DNA of 64,000 bases, taken from the NCBI RefSeq assembly GCF_001020205.1, contig NZ_CP011663.1:2542001-2606000 (forward strand), read 5' to 3'. Source of the stretch: Clostridium sporogenes (GTDB lineage: Bacteria > Bacillota > Clostridia > Clostridiales > Clostridiaceae). Both the position numbers and the translations under genes were made by a program. Every line of letters begins with the position of its first letter. The stretch's first letter is position 1. Shown piece by piece: positions 35,129 to 44,500 of this stretch. The notes under the pieces are model-generated. The model did no database searches. It was not told the DNA's origin and saw only the letters and a program-made list of their open reading frames with translations.

Positions 35129-35899
35129 TTAACCCCTCCACACCACAAAATTTCCAATGAATGTCTTATCCAAGATAAAGAGGCTAATGAAAAATAAGCA
35201 TCCAAGTATTATGGCAAATGTATCAACTATAGTAAAGCGAACAGGATATATGGAAAAACGAGTTCCATCCTTTGCAAGCCCTCTTGTCATTCCTGATGCT
35301 GCTAACTCATCAGAAACCTTTAAACAACGCATAAGTAGGGGGACTAAGATATATTCTATAGTTAGAATTGGATGTCGTAAGCCTTTGCCCAAACTATCAC
35401 TAATACCTCGGATCTTCATAGTATTACGAATCATTTTATATTCCATATTTAAAGTTAGAATATAACGAAACATAACCATAAAGGGAATAATAACAGCTTG
35501 TGGAAATTTCATTCGTTGAAGAGCTACCATCAAATCATCCATTCTTGTGGTTTTTAGTGTCCATTTTCCTACTAAGACAATAGGTATAACCTTAATGATT
35601 ATTACTCCCAATACAATCACCATTAAGCTAATACCTGGAATAGTAATGTATTTCAAAAATACATTTAAATAACTTATAAGTATATAAATAAACATAGCTT
35701 TAAAAGCAATCTTCCCCTCTTCTCCAAAGCTAACTAAAAAAAATAATCCCGTCATTAAAATTAATTGACTTAACTCTCCACCCAAAAGAAAACTTACTAT
35801 ACCTACTCCAAGTATAAAAAAAATTTTACACCTTGGATCTAAATTTGCTGTACCTTTACGTTCTCTCACAATTATTTTTTTTATTTCCGAAACATTCAT
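35129..35899 (-). CDS. ECF transporter transmembrane T subunit (EcfT/CbiQ-like)
   Basis: A 256-residue membrane protein with about five helices and the two cytoplasmic coupling segments of EcfT: MIRNTMKIRGISDSLGKG near residue 160 and AASGMTRGLAKDGTR near 205 (Ala-x-x-x-Arg-Gly motifs). The start at 35899 follows AAGGAGG with eight bases of spacing. The nearby GTG lies inside that ribosome site. It couples the S subunit upstream to the fused ATPase downstream, whose start codon lies just past its own stop. Confidence 0.88.
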   Translation of the reverse strand: MNVSEIKKIIVRERKGTANLDPRCKIFFILGVGIVSFLLGGELSQLILMTGLFFLVSFGEEGKIAFKAMFIYILISYLNVFLKYITIPGISLMVIVLGVIIIKVIPIVLVGKWTLKTTRMDDLMVALQRMKFPQAVIIPFMVMFRYILTLNMEYKMIRNTMKIRGISDSLGKGLRHPILTIEYILVPLLMRCLKVSDELAASGMTRGLAKDGTRFSIYPVRFTIVDTFAIILGCLFFISLFILDKTFIGNFVVWRG

Positions 35900-35978
35900 A
35901 AAATACACCTCCTTGTCAAAGAAATAAAGAAACTTTTCTTCTTTACAAGTTATTAATTAAATTATTTTTATTAGCAAA

Positions 35979-36010
35979 TGAAAGGGTTAAGATTGTCTTT
36001 AACCCTTTCA
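35979..36010 (-). promoter_or_regulatory. Intercistronic hairpin between ECF S and T genes
   Basis: TGAAAGGGTTAA and TTAACCCTTTCA pair perfectly over 12 bases around an eight-base loop, about 45 bases after the S-subunit stop. No U-tract follows, so it is more likely an mRNA-stabilising or processing structure, or a leaky attenuator, than a full terminator. Confidence 0.6.
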
Positions 36011-36054
36011 TAGATTGAAAACTTTTAAAAATTACATAATTCCACATTATTAAA

Positions 36055-36669
36055 TTATTTTGTAATTTCACAACCTGTACCTACAACTAATCCTGCCTTA
36101 ATAAAATGTTTCTTCAACATCTTTTGTCCTAGCGAAGCACCAAGAATTCCTCCTAAAACACCTGCAATAATAATGAAAATAAGCATATGTGCTGAAGTCA
36201 TCTTAATAAGAGTATCAATATAAGCATCAGGTAAATTATGTTTACGACAAACCGCAATATATGCCGGCTGCATAATTTTAATAGGACCAACAACACCAAA
36301 AGTATAGAATCCACTATAAACAGCATAGCGAATTAAAATTGTCTTAGTTTTAATTAAATTTCCTCCCATAATTACAAAATCACAAATAATACCACCAATA
36401 ATTGTACACACCGGTAATATCCAAAATGCTCCTACAAGCACTAAAATCAAGCCTTGAATAATACCACTAATAGTGAATACCCCTCTCTTTGATACCTTGG
36501 TAAGAAGTAACATCATAATAATTCCATTTGGAATAGCTGCAACAGCTGGATAAAAAACATTAGTCACTGGTGACATGCTCATTATTCCGCCAATTACAAA
36601 GTATAATACTATCATCACTGCATTTAAACTACCTATAATAACCAAATCTTTTACTTTTAATTTATTCAT
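36055..36669 (-). CDS. MptD-family ECF transporter S component
   Basis: A 204-residue membrane protein with six predicted helices (VKDLVIIGSLNAVMIVLYFVIGG at the start, then repeated Gly-rich helices), matching the MptD/Trep_Strep family of ECF substrate-binding subunits. The start is placed at 36669 because AGGAGGGG precedes that ATG. The 13-codon extension has no site. It begins the transport operon, preceded by the paired palindromes at 36698-36734, and should give specificity to the EcfT/EcfA module. The ligand, perhaps the apo- or metal-loaded metallophore or a metal, is inferred only. Confidence 0.82.
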   Translation of the reverse strand: MNKLKVKDLVIIGSLNAVMIVLYFVIGGIMSMSPVTNVFYPAVAAIPNGIIMMLLLTKVSKRGVFTISGIIQGLILVLVGAFWILPVCTIIGGIICDFVIMGGNLIKTKTILIRYAVYSGFYTFGVVGPIKIMQPAYIAVCRKHNLPDAYIDTLIKMTSAHMLIFIIIAGVLGGILGASLGQKMLKKHFIKAGLVVGTGCEITK

Positions 36670-36697
36670 TAAATCCCCTCCTAAAATAAATTTTAGC

Positions 36698-36734
36698 GTT
36701 AGTCTCAACTAACTCTGTTAGTAAAAAACTAATC
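36698..36734 (-). promoter_or_regulatory. Operator: palindrome GTTAGTCTCAACTAAC plus second half-matched copy
   Basis: GTTAGTCTCAACTAAC (36698-36713) has the same arms as the perfect palindrome at 58259-58274, and GTTAGTAAAAAACTAAT (36717-36733) is a second, looser copy. They lie between the AraC gene and the start of the ECF operon, so one regulator probably controls both the synthesis and transport promoters. The TTAG...CTAA arms resemble DtxR/IdeR/MntR-family boxes. Confidence 0.65.
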
Positions 36735-36789
36735 TATCTATAGTTTAATCTTTAATCTGTATGCTTTTCTACCAAAAAAATGTTTATTT

Positions 36790-37800
36790 TTACCCCAAAT
36801 TAGCCAAATAGTTTTTCTGAAACTTTTTAGGATTAATGCCATATTTTTTTCGAAAAGCCGAAGAAAAATGACTCATATTTGAATATCCTACAAAAGATGC
36901 TACTTCTCCCACATTATACATACCTTGTTGAAGCATGGATGCTGCTATTTCTAATTGTTGATCAATAATATATGAATGAACGGAAGTTCCATACATTTTT
37001 TTAAATCCCTTACACAATTTTGACATGCTAAGATGAACAATCCTTGATAATTCTTCACAACTTGGAGAATAAGGAATTTTAGAATCAATTATCTTTTTTG
37101 CTTCTCTAATTTCCTCCATATCCGTCTTATTTGCTATTACCTTTGATGACTTATGATAAACTCCATCAAGAATCATATTGAGATATATAGCCATAAATTC
37201 CATGAATTTTCCCTCAATAAACATAGATGCCATTCCACCTTTATAATGAAAAGTAGACAGTTCTACCAATACTCTCTTCATTAATGGAGTTATTTGATTT
37301 CTTGAAAAATTTTTAATTATAGATTCTATAATTGCACTTTCTTTTTTCTCAAAATTTTCTTCTATGATACGACTAAAATATTTTTCTGGAATTTTAATAC
37401 CAATAAATTCAAAATCTACTCCTTTGTTATAGCAAGTATGTTCTTCAAAAGATCCTCCCTGATAAATAAAAAACTGTCCCTTATCCATTTCTAATCTTTT
37501 GCCAATATGAGGTATTTCCCAGGAAACTCCATTCTTTATGCAAAAAGTAAAATTAATGTATTGATCATGATTTGTGCCATGCACATTCATATCTGAGTTA
37601 AATATCATATTCCAATTCGAAACAATAATCCCTTGTTTTGATTTCATTTTTCTTACTTGGCCCATTCCAATTTCTTCCGAAAGCTGAAATATATCGCTAT
37701 AAGGTCCTTTTTGTGCTAATTGTCTATACATATTACAAAGATACTGATTTGCACCTAACATAATATTTTGTTCAACTCCATTTAATTTTTCTCCCTTCAT
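36790..37800 (-). CDS. AraC-family regulator (YbtA-like)
   Basis: A 336-residue regulator. The N-terminal ligand-sensing part (about 1-230) includes MDKGQFFIYQGGSFEEHTC. The C-terminal double HTH is about 235-330: PSCEELSRIVHLSMSKLCKGFKKMYGTSVHSYI, then VGEVASFVGYSNMSHFSSAFRKKYGINPKKFQK. The second helix pair is strongly conserved. YbtA and PchR are AraC activators that sense yersiniabactin or pyochelin and switch on uptake and synthesis genes, and this gene holds the same position. The ribosome site before the ATG is poor. It follows the methyltransferase gene and precedes the ECF operon. Confidence 0.85.
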   Translation of the reverse strand: MKGEKLNGVEQNIMLGANQYLCNMYRQLAQKGPYSDIFQLSEEIGMGQVRKMKSKQGIIVSNWNMIFNSDMNVHGTNHDQYINFTFCIKNGVSWEIPHIGKRLEMDKGQFFIYQGGSFEEHTCYNKGVDFEFIGIKIPEKYFSRIIEENFEKKESAIIESIIKNFSRNQITPLMKRVLVELSTFHYKGGMASMFIEGKFMEFMAIYLNMILDGVYHKSSKVIANKTDMEEIREAKKIIDSKIPYSPSCEELSRIVHLSMSKLCKGFKKMYGTSVHSYIIDQQLEIAASMLQQGMYNVGEVASFVGYSNMSHFSSAFRKKYGINPKKFQKNYLANLG

Positions 37801-37832
37801 TTAGTTAACATTCTATTTTATTTATAATATAT

Positions 37833-38567
37833 TTATTTAAAACACGCTATTATCATAGACTTGGAAATCTGATTGGCTATAAAACCCGCTTCTTCTAATT
37901 CTTTTTTAATGTCATCTACAAATAAGCGTTCCCATATCATAGGAGTATTTACTTCTCTAATCACTCCATTTGAATCATATACTTTATAATTAAATATCCA
38001 CTCTCCGAAATGATCCTCTTGTTTAGATTTCTCTTTCACAAATATTTCATATTTTTGCTCACCAACTGAAACTGAAGATATTATAGTTTCAGATTTTACA
38101 AACATCAAATCCTCATCTAATAACTCAATAAGTAATGGTGCACCTTTTACTAAAGCTCCTCTTAAAGATTGCCAAATCATTTTTCGTTCTTCATTAGAAA
38201 GATGTCCAACAACCCCCATGCACAAAGCCCCACTAAATTTCCTAGAAAAATTATATTCAGATACACCTTTAGGAATTATAGTTATTCGTGAACGAAGTTC
38301 TTTGTCACTTGCAATTTTTGAAGCAAAAGCAATCCTCATTTCACTAGATGGCTCCAAAGCAATAATTGCTGCATCTGGTAAACATTTAGCAATCTCAATA
38401 GATGCATTACCTGTACCTGCCCCAATATCAATAATAGGTCCAGAATTTATAGGAAAAGCTTTTGAAACTCGCCTTATAATAGGTATCTTTTTTTCCCATA
38501 GTTCCCTACTAGTCAAATCATAATATTCTGCAGAACTACCATAGTAATTGCAATCTTCATAACTCAT
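37833..38567 (-). CDS. Stand-alone SAM-dependent methyltransferase in the metallophore cluster
   Basis: A 244-residue class I methyltransferase. Motif I IIDIGAGTGNASIEIA lies near residue 43, the acidic loop IALEPSSEMRIAF near 65, and KGAPLLIELLDEDLMF near 137. AAGGAGG precedes the ATG by seven bases. It follows the thioesterase gene by 31 bases in the biosynthetic operon, so it may methylate the product, in addition to the methyltransferase built into the second NRPS. Yersiniabactin and pyochelin clusters lack such a separate enzyme as far as I recall, so its target is open. Confidence 0.82.
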   Translation of the reverse strand: MSYEDCNYYGSSAEYYDLTSRELWEKKIPIIRRVSKAFPINSGPIIDIGAGTGNASIEIAKCLPDAAIIALEPSSEMRIAFASKIASDKELRSRITIIPKGVSEYNFSRKFSGALCMGVVGHLSNEERKMIWQSLRGALVKGAPLLIELLDEDLMFVKSETIISSVSVGEQKYEIFVKEKSKQEDHFGEWIFNYKVYDSNGVIREVNTPMIWERLFVDDIKKELEEAGFIANQISKSMIIACFK

Positions 38568-38598
38568 ACCTCTGCCTCCTTATTTTAAAAATTATTAA

Positions 38599-39384
38599 CT
38601 ACTTAGTCCTATTTACATTTCTTAAAATATACTCTTTATTCTGCATATCTAAAACTTTTTCTATATCTTGTTGCAATGTATTAACAACTTTTTTAAATTG
38701 AGATTCAAGATAGAAATGCCCCCCGGAAAAAATGTGCCGTTTAATATATCTCTTTGTCACAAATCTCCAATCATTTACTGCAGGTATATGAATATCTTTA
38801 TCATCTTCTCCCCAAAAAATAGAAATTGGACAATCAAGTAACTTTGCATCTGAAGGTAAAACATATGTCTCTGCAATTTGATAATCTGCTCGTATAGCTG
38901 GAATAAACAATTGCATAGCTTCAAAATTTTCTAATATATCAAAAGACGTACCTCCTTGTTTATAAAGATCTAAAATCAAATCATTAACATCCATTTTGTG
39001 TATACTAGTATTAAAAGTATATTGAGGTGAGTTTCTACCAGAAACTCCTAATAAAAGTGGGGAATTACTAAGTTTTTGAGATATTGTATATGCCACTAGG
39101 GCCCCTAAACTATGTCCAAATAAAACCACAGGAATATCTGTGTACGCCTCAATTTCTTCACAAATTGGATCAGTCAATTCTTCAATATTTGTTGCAGGAG
39201 ATTCTTTGATACGGTCAAAATGACCTGGATATTGAACTCCAATCAAATCAACTCCAACATCAAAGGCTTCTTCCCATTTTTTATAAAACGAAGCACCTCC
39301 TCCCGCATGTGGGAAACAAAAGACTCTATAATTAGCTCTTTCATTTATTTTTCCTCTATTTGAAAGTAACCTTAGCGATTTCAT
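38599..39384 (-). CDS. Type II thioesterase (YbtT-like)
   Basis: A 261-residue alpha/beta hydrolase of the GrsT/YbtT class, which clears misloaded carriers. The catalytic Ser is in LFGHSLGALVAY near residue 97, the Asp in FWGEDDKDIH near 201 and the His in FSGGHFYL near 231. The start FCFPHAGGGASFYKKW is diagnostic. I place the start at 39384, where ATGA overlaps the reductase stop and GGGGA precedes it. A start four codons earlier is possible. It is the second type II thioesterase in the cluster (the other is at 57491). Confidence 0.88.
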   Translation of the reverse strand: MKSLRLLSNRGKINERANYRVFCFPHAGGGASFYKKWEEAFDVGVDLIGVQYPGHFDRIKESPATNIEELTDPICEEIEAYTDIPVVLFGHSLGALVAYTISQKLSNSPLLLGVSGRNSPQYTFNTSIHKMDVNDLILDLYKQGGTSFDILENFEAMQLFIPAIRADYQIAETYVLPSDAKLLDCPISIFWGEDDKDIHIPAVNDWRFVTKRYIKRHIFSGGHFYLESQFKKVVNTLQQDIEKVLDMQNKEYILRNVNRTK

Positions 39385-40490
39385 AAGATTCCCCATTTCC
39401 TAAACTCTCTATAATTTGTTACTACTGATGGCTGCTCACCATATGAAACAAAACTAGAATATCCAACCTTTCTACAAACTTCTGACCAAAGACGAGATAT
39501 AAAAATTTGAAATTGAGCGGATTGTATTTTATCAGATTTACTTTGACTTATTAAAGTCTCCAATGCTTTTTTAATCCCTCTTGCCCAAATTACATTAAAA
39601 GTTTCTTCCATATTTGGTGCAGCTTCAGAACCAATAATCAAAGCAGAAGAAATCTGTGACTCTTCATTTTTAAATAACAAATCAAAAGATTTTTCCTGAT
39701 TTCGTGGTATTCTCAAAAACGGGAGCCATATAACTGGTCCATGTGTATTAACTAAACAAAGTCGTCCTGTTGAAAATGTCAACTCTATACCATGATATAA
39801 ATGAAGTGGATGATCTGGGTCATTTCGATCAATTTCTGTATTAACAGTTATTGAAACCGGTATGCCTCCAACTAACGCACCCACAGTCTTATTTCCTTTA
39901 CCTAATTCAATTTTTGTCATTTCTGCATCCACATCTGGTATATCTGCAACATTTCCTAATTTCCAAGGCGAAATATCTCCTAGGGCGCAACCTAAGATGT
40001 CAAGCCCATCATATAAAACATGTATGGCACAATTAAGAGATGCATTCAATAATGTTGCTTTTTTTCGTAAAAATTCAGCAGCTTTAAGAAAATCTTGTAT
40101 GGGATCAACATATCTATAAAATGGATTTAACATAAAAGGAACTTCTCCAGATTCACGAATACATTGCACAATCTCCTTTTCATGAGCAGGATGTTCAAGT
40201 AGGGTAGGAATACCACGTTTAAGTAACTTTATTGCAATTTCAGTTCCATTTCCACCACCGGCAGCATTGGGAACCACTACGCAAGCACAATCAGCACAAA
40301 TTTTTTCATCACAAGGGTCTGAATAAAGGGGAACTCCAAATTGCTCTGCTAATTTGAGTGATCTTTCACTTCCTCTAGCCAAAATGCCTGCAATTTTGTA
40401 TCCGGGTATTTTAGAAATAGCGTTTAAATATACCTTTCCAAATCCAGTTCCACAAACAAGTATCCTTTTGTCTAAAGAATTATTTTTCAT
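39381..40490 (-). CDS. Thiazolinyl imide reductase (YbtU/Irp3/PchG-like)
   Basis: A 369-residue Gfo/Idh/MocA-fold NADPH enzyme that reduces a carrier-bound thiazoline to thiazolidine in yersiniabactin- and pyochelin-type assembly. RILVCGTGFGKVYLNAI (cofactor loop), VVVPNAAGGGNGTEIAIKLLKRGIPTLLEHPAHEKEI near residue 75-110 and the PFYRYVDPIQDF segment match this family. The start at 40490 follows GAGGAGG, and the longer frame lacks a site. It overlaps the thioesterase by four bases. The enzyme acts in trans on the NRPS line. Confidence 0.88.
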   Translation of the reverse strand: MKNNSLDKRILVCGTGFGKVYLNAISKIPGYKIAGILARGSERSLKLAEQFGVPLYSDPCDEKICADCACVVVPNAAGGGNGTEIAIKLLKRGIPTLLEHPAHEKEIVQCIRESGEVPFMLNPFYRYVDPIQDFLKAAEFLRKKATLLNASLNCAIHVLYDGLDILGCALGDISPWKLGNVADIPDVDAEMTKIELGKGNKTVGALVGGIPVSITVNTEIDRNDPDHPLHLYHGIELTFSTGRLCLVNTHGPVIWLPFLRIPRNQEKSFDLLFKNEESQISSALIIGSEAAPNMEETFNVIWARGIKKALETLISQSKSDKIQSAQFQIFISRLWSEVCRKVGYSSFVSYGEQPSVVTNYREFRKWGIL

Positions 40491-40518
40491 GGTTAAACCT
40501 CCTCTCATTAATAAAAAA

Positions 40519-41550
40519 TCATCTCTTTATCAATTTTTTATATCTGAATACCATGCTTTCTCTGAAATCTTTCATAAAGTTTTTGGGATCAAAAACATCA
40601 GAGCAATAATAAAATCCTGGAGAAATATAACCTCTAACTATGTGTGATGCTGCTAGTGCAGAAATAACACCAGTTACTTTCCCTGGTTCATCCCCAATAA
40701 AAATTTGTTTAATCTCAGACTTTTTCGTCTCTAAACAAACTATAATGGCAGAACAATATTTATCTCCTTCTTTTTTTCTAGAAACTTTCAACAAATCATC
40801 TTTTTTTATTGAAATACCTGATATACCCTCAAGAACTTTTTTCTCCATAAGGGTATATGAATCAACAGCGTAAACACTATTTTGTCTAGAAATTCGTTGA
40901 ACTTCTTCTGAAAGATAGGGAAAAGATTTTAGATCACTAATACAACTAGGTAGTTCACCGATTTCCATGTTTTCAGCTGGATGTATATTACCATCTCTAA
41001 TGCACGCCATTGGAACACCACTACCAATACCTCTAGATTCATCTACAAAATCCCCAGACGCTGCCTTTGTAAAGGAATAACGTCCACCTACTGCAACTTT
41101 CAATTTCATACATTGATCTTTTCCTTCATTCATAATAAGTTTTATTAATAATCCTGATAATCCTGGGAAAACTCCTGCTGCCAGAATACTTGGTATTTTA
41201 ATCTTATTATTCAAATTATTTTTAGCCACTAAAAAACTCCCACCAGGATCAACATAAGGTACTTTTTCCGCGCAAGCTGCATAAAACATTGCTTCACTTA
41301 AAAGAAAAGAAGGGCCCGCAGCACCGATAACAACATCTGCACCACGACAAAACTTTCTTGCCTCATAAAAATCATTTACATCCACATCTACAATATCATC
41401 ACCATCTCTAGCTATGTGACAAATTTTATTATTTTTAGATTCTGGTCTTGTGGCAAGACGAAGATGAAATCCTCGTCTTTGAAGTTCAATAGCAGCTGCA
41501 GAACCTACGCTTCCACAAGATCCAAAAATGCATGCAACATATTCTCTCAT
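40519..41550 (-). CDS. Saccharopine dehydrogenase-like NAD(P)-dependent reductase
   Basis: A 343-residue protein with an N-terminal Rossmann motif (CIFGSCGSVGSAAAIELQRRGF), ADVVIGAAGPSFLLSEAMFYAACAEKVPYVDPGG, and a saccharopine-dehydrogenase-type substrate domain. Its start overlaps the NRPS stop as ATGA, so it belongs to the pathway. Reductases of this fold include, as I recall, PchK of the enantio-pyochelin pathway, a thiazoline reductase unrelated to PchG. It may therefore be a second ring-reducing enzyme. Another redox step on the aldehyde or imine product is the main alternative. Confidence 0.75.
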   Translation of the reverse strand: MREYVACIFGSCGSVGSAAAIELQRRGFHLRLATRPESKNNKICHIARDGDDIVDVDVNDFYEARKFCRGADVVIGAAGPSFLLSEAMFYAACAEKVPYVDPGGSFLVAKNNLNNKIKIPSILAAGVFPGLSGLLIKLIMNEGKDQCMKLKVAVGGRYSFTKAASGDFVDESRGIGSGVPMACIRDGNIHPAENMEIGELPSCISDLKSFPYLSEEVQRISRQNSVYAVDSYTLMEKKVLEGISGISIKKDDLLKVSRKKEGDKYCSAIIVCLETKKSEIKQIFIGDEPGKVTGVISALAASHIVRGYISPGFYYCSDVFDPKNFMKDFRESMVFRYKKLIKR

Positions 41551-44500
41551 ATTAGCCTCAGTTCATTAGCTATCTCATTTCCTAATTGTTCCATAGACTG
41601 CCCTTTTTTAAGTGTATTCATAGAAAATTCACCAAGAACACTTTCAGCCCAAATTTCTTCCTCTTTTTCATGGGAAGAAAAAACAACAACATCTCCAAGA
41701 TAAACTACACTTCCATCATACATTGTTGGATTAACAAGTACCACTTTATCTGTAAATAATCCTTTAGTTAACATATTACTAGCTAATAAAAGAGCATCAG
41801 AACAATTTTTACCACAAGCTATAATTATTAATTTGCAATCTTCATTACTTCTTTTCCTAAAAATAATATCTTTAGAATCTGACAATAATATTGTATGAAT
41901 TTTTGCTTTAGAAGACATTATAGTATTAAATTCATTTTTTAACTTTGAACATTCATCATCTGTAAGCAAAAATATTTCCATAGCGCAGTGCTGCTCTTCA
42001 CTTAATAATGTATTATTAACAATATTTTTATTAATTTGATCTTGTTTATTTTTACTATTTTTTTGAATATAAGAAGCAATATTAAAGATAGTAGGAGAAG
42101 TTAAAATTTCTCTTAAAATTTCATCAAAGCGTAAACCTTGAGCCTCATAAATATTATTTGCTATTTTTCCTGAAGCCTGAGCTAAAAGAAGAGAATCAAA
42201 TCCTATCTGGAGGAGATTTTCCTCTAAAGCAATGCTATCCTTTTCAGAAATTTCTTTAAGAATTTCATGAATTTGCTTTTCCAAAGAAGACATACTTTCT
42301 TTTCTTAACTCAAATTTTTCTTTATAATTTTCCTCAGTATTATAAAACTGAGAAGAACGTGCTTGTTCAATAAGTTTTGATCTATCAACTTTTCCATTCA
42401 TAGTAAGTGGCATTTTTTCTATAAGGTGGAATTTCTCAGGTATCATTGCTGCAGGTAGCTGATTTTCTAAAAATTGTCGCCAATTAAATTCTGGTAATTT
42501 TTTACGGCATTTACAATTACATTTTTGTGCAACAAACAAACTATGACTAAACCCTGAATAATTTGTATTTTGTGGTGGAAATACTGCAACTATATCCAAT
42601 TCACTTTTTTGTAAAGTTGTTCTCCATTCATCCTCAGTTAAAAAGCAGTTTCCTGTATTTTTTCTTATATCTTCATGCTCCACCATCATAAAAGCCTGTG
42701 AAGCAAAAATTTCTAAATGCTCTCCTGTAGGATCTGTTATAAGAAGAAGACCTCCTTCTTCTATCATTTCACTAAGCTTTTCTATTACTATTGGTATGTT
42801 CTTAGTATTATTTAGCACACCAGCAGCAATAATGATATCAAAATAACCTTTACTCTCAAATTGGTCCAAGTCCAAAATATCCGTCTTTATAAAAGGATAT
42901 TTTTCTTTTATATTTTTCAAAAAGAAAGTTGATACATCAGTAAATAAATATTCAAACTCCTTATCTTCCATTTTTTCTAATACCCTATCAGTGGTTGCAC
43001 CAATACCGCCACCTACTTCAAGAATACTTATTTTTTTCATCTTAGACTCAGAATACTTTCTAATAGTTTCTGATAATATTTCATTTAAATATTGTGCAAT
43101 AGCTGTTTTACCATATAAAGCTTCTGCAACTTTTGTGCTTCCATCAGGAAAAAGAAAGGCTAGCGGATTTACTTTTCCCGAAAAAAGTGAGCATATGTTT
43201 CTTGCATGACTTTCGATGTACTTACTTACACACTCAGGAGCTATAAAACTCAAAGGCTCACTCCTAAGAAGTGGCCAATAATTCTCTTCTTTTTTATCTT
43301 TGAACAAATCCTTATATAAGTTTCCTTCTCTTACTATATATCCATTGTCTGTCAATATATTAAGCCAACGACATAATAAAGTTGAAAAGCAAGGAAGAAC
43401 TTGTAGTTTTTTTAAAATAAGTTCAACTTCAAACCAGGAATTATTATTACCAAATGCCCCAGCTTCTCTTAGTGCCTTATGAGCAGTGTCTAAAATAGCA
43501 CAATTAAGCACTTCATTAAAATGCTTAACAGCATCTGAGTTCATCTTCTTTTCAATATTAGAAGCCTGTGCCATTATTGAAGATAGATTAAAAGAAAAAC
43601 CTGAAGAAGATTCAGTTCTATCTAAACCTTCTACAATAAAAGCCTCTAGTTTTTCTTTTCCAGACTGCTTATAATGTACAACAGTACAATCAGATACCGT
43701 TGGAGCTTCCGAAAGAGCGGCTTCAATCTCTGCTAGTTCTATTCTGTATCCATTAATTTTTACTTGATTATCAAGCCTACCTAAAAATTCAATTTCTCCA
43801 TTTTCTAAGAATCTACCTCTGTCTCCAGTTCGATAAAAGCGACCTCCTTCACTTTCTCTTATTAAAAATTTTTCTTTTGTCAATTTTAATTCTCCTAAAT
43901 ATCCTTCAGCAAGAGCTTGACCCCCAATAATAATTTCCCCTGGTACAAAATTAGGACAGATATCTAAATTTTTATCAACCACACTTACACATTGATTTTC
44001 AAGTGCATTTCCATAAACAACTGTAGGATATTCATTTTCAATAGAACCTATTCTATGAAAAATAGACCATATTCCTGCCTCAGTAGCACCTCCAAGACTT
44101 ATCAACTCTGCATTGGGCATAATCTTTCTTAAAGAATCAGGTAAAGTTGTTCGTATAAGATCCCCAGACAGCCATACACTTCGTATAGAAGGAAATTCAT
44201 GTCTTAAAGATGCATAAGAGGCTAACATTTCTGCTTGTGCTGGTACAGAATTCCATAAAGTTACACCATAATTTTTTATAATTTCAGCCCAATGGGAAGG
44301 ATCTGGACCTCGTGAAGGATCCGGTAACACCAATGTTCCTCCCGCCCCCAGTACTCCAAATATATCAAAAACAGAAAGATCGAAAGACAACTCTGCAAGA
44401 CCTAAAATACAATCTTCCTCGTTTACAAAGAACATTTTTGTTATAGCATTTATAGTGGTTTGTGCAGCTTCATGAGATACTATAACTCCTTTGGGTTCTC

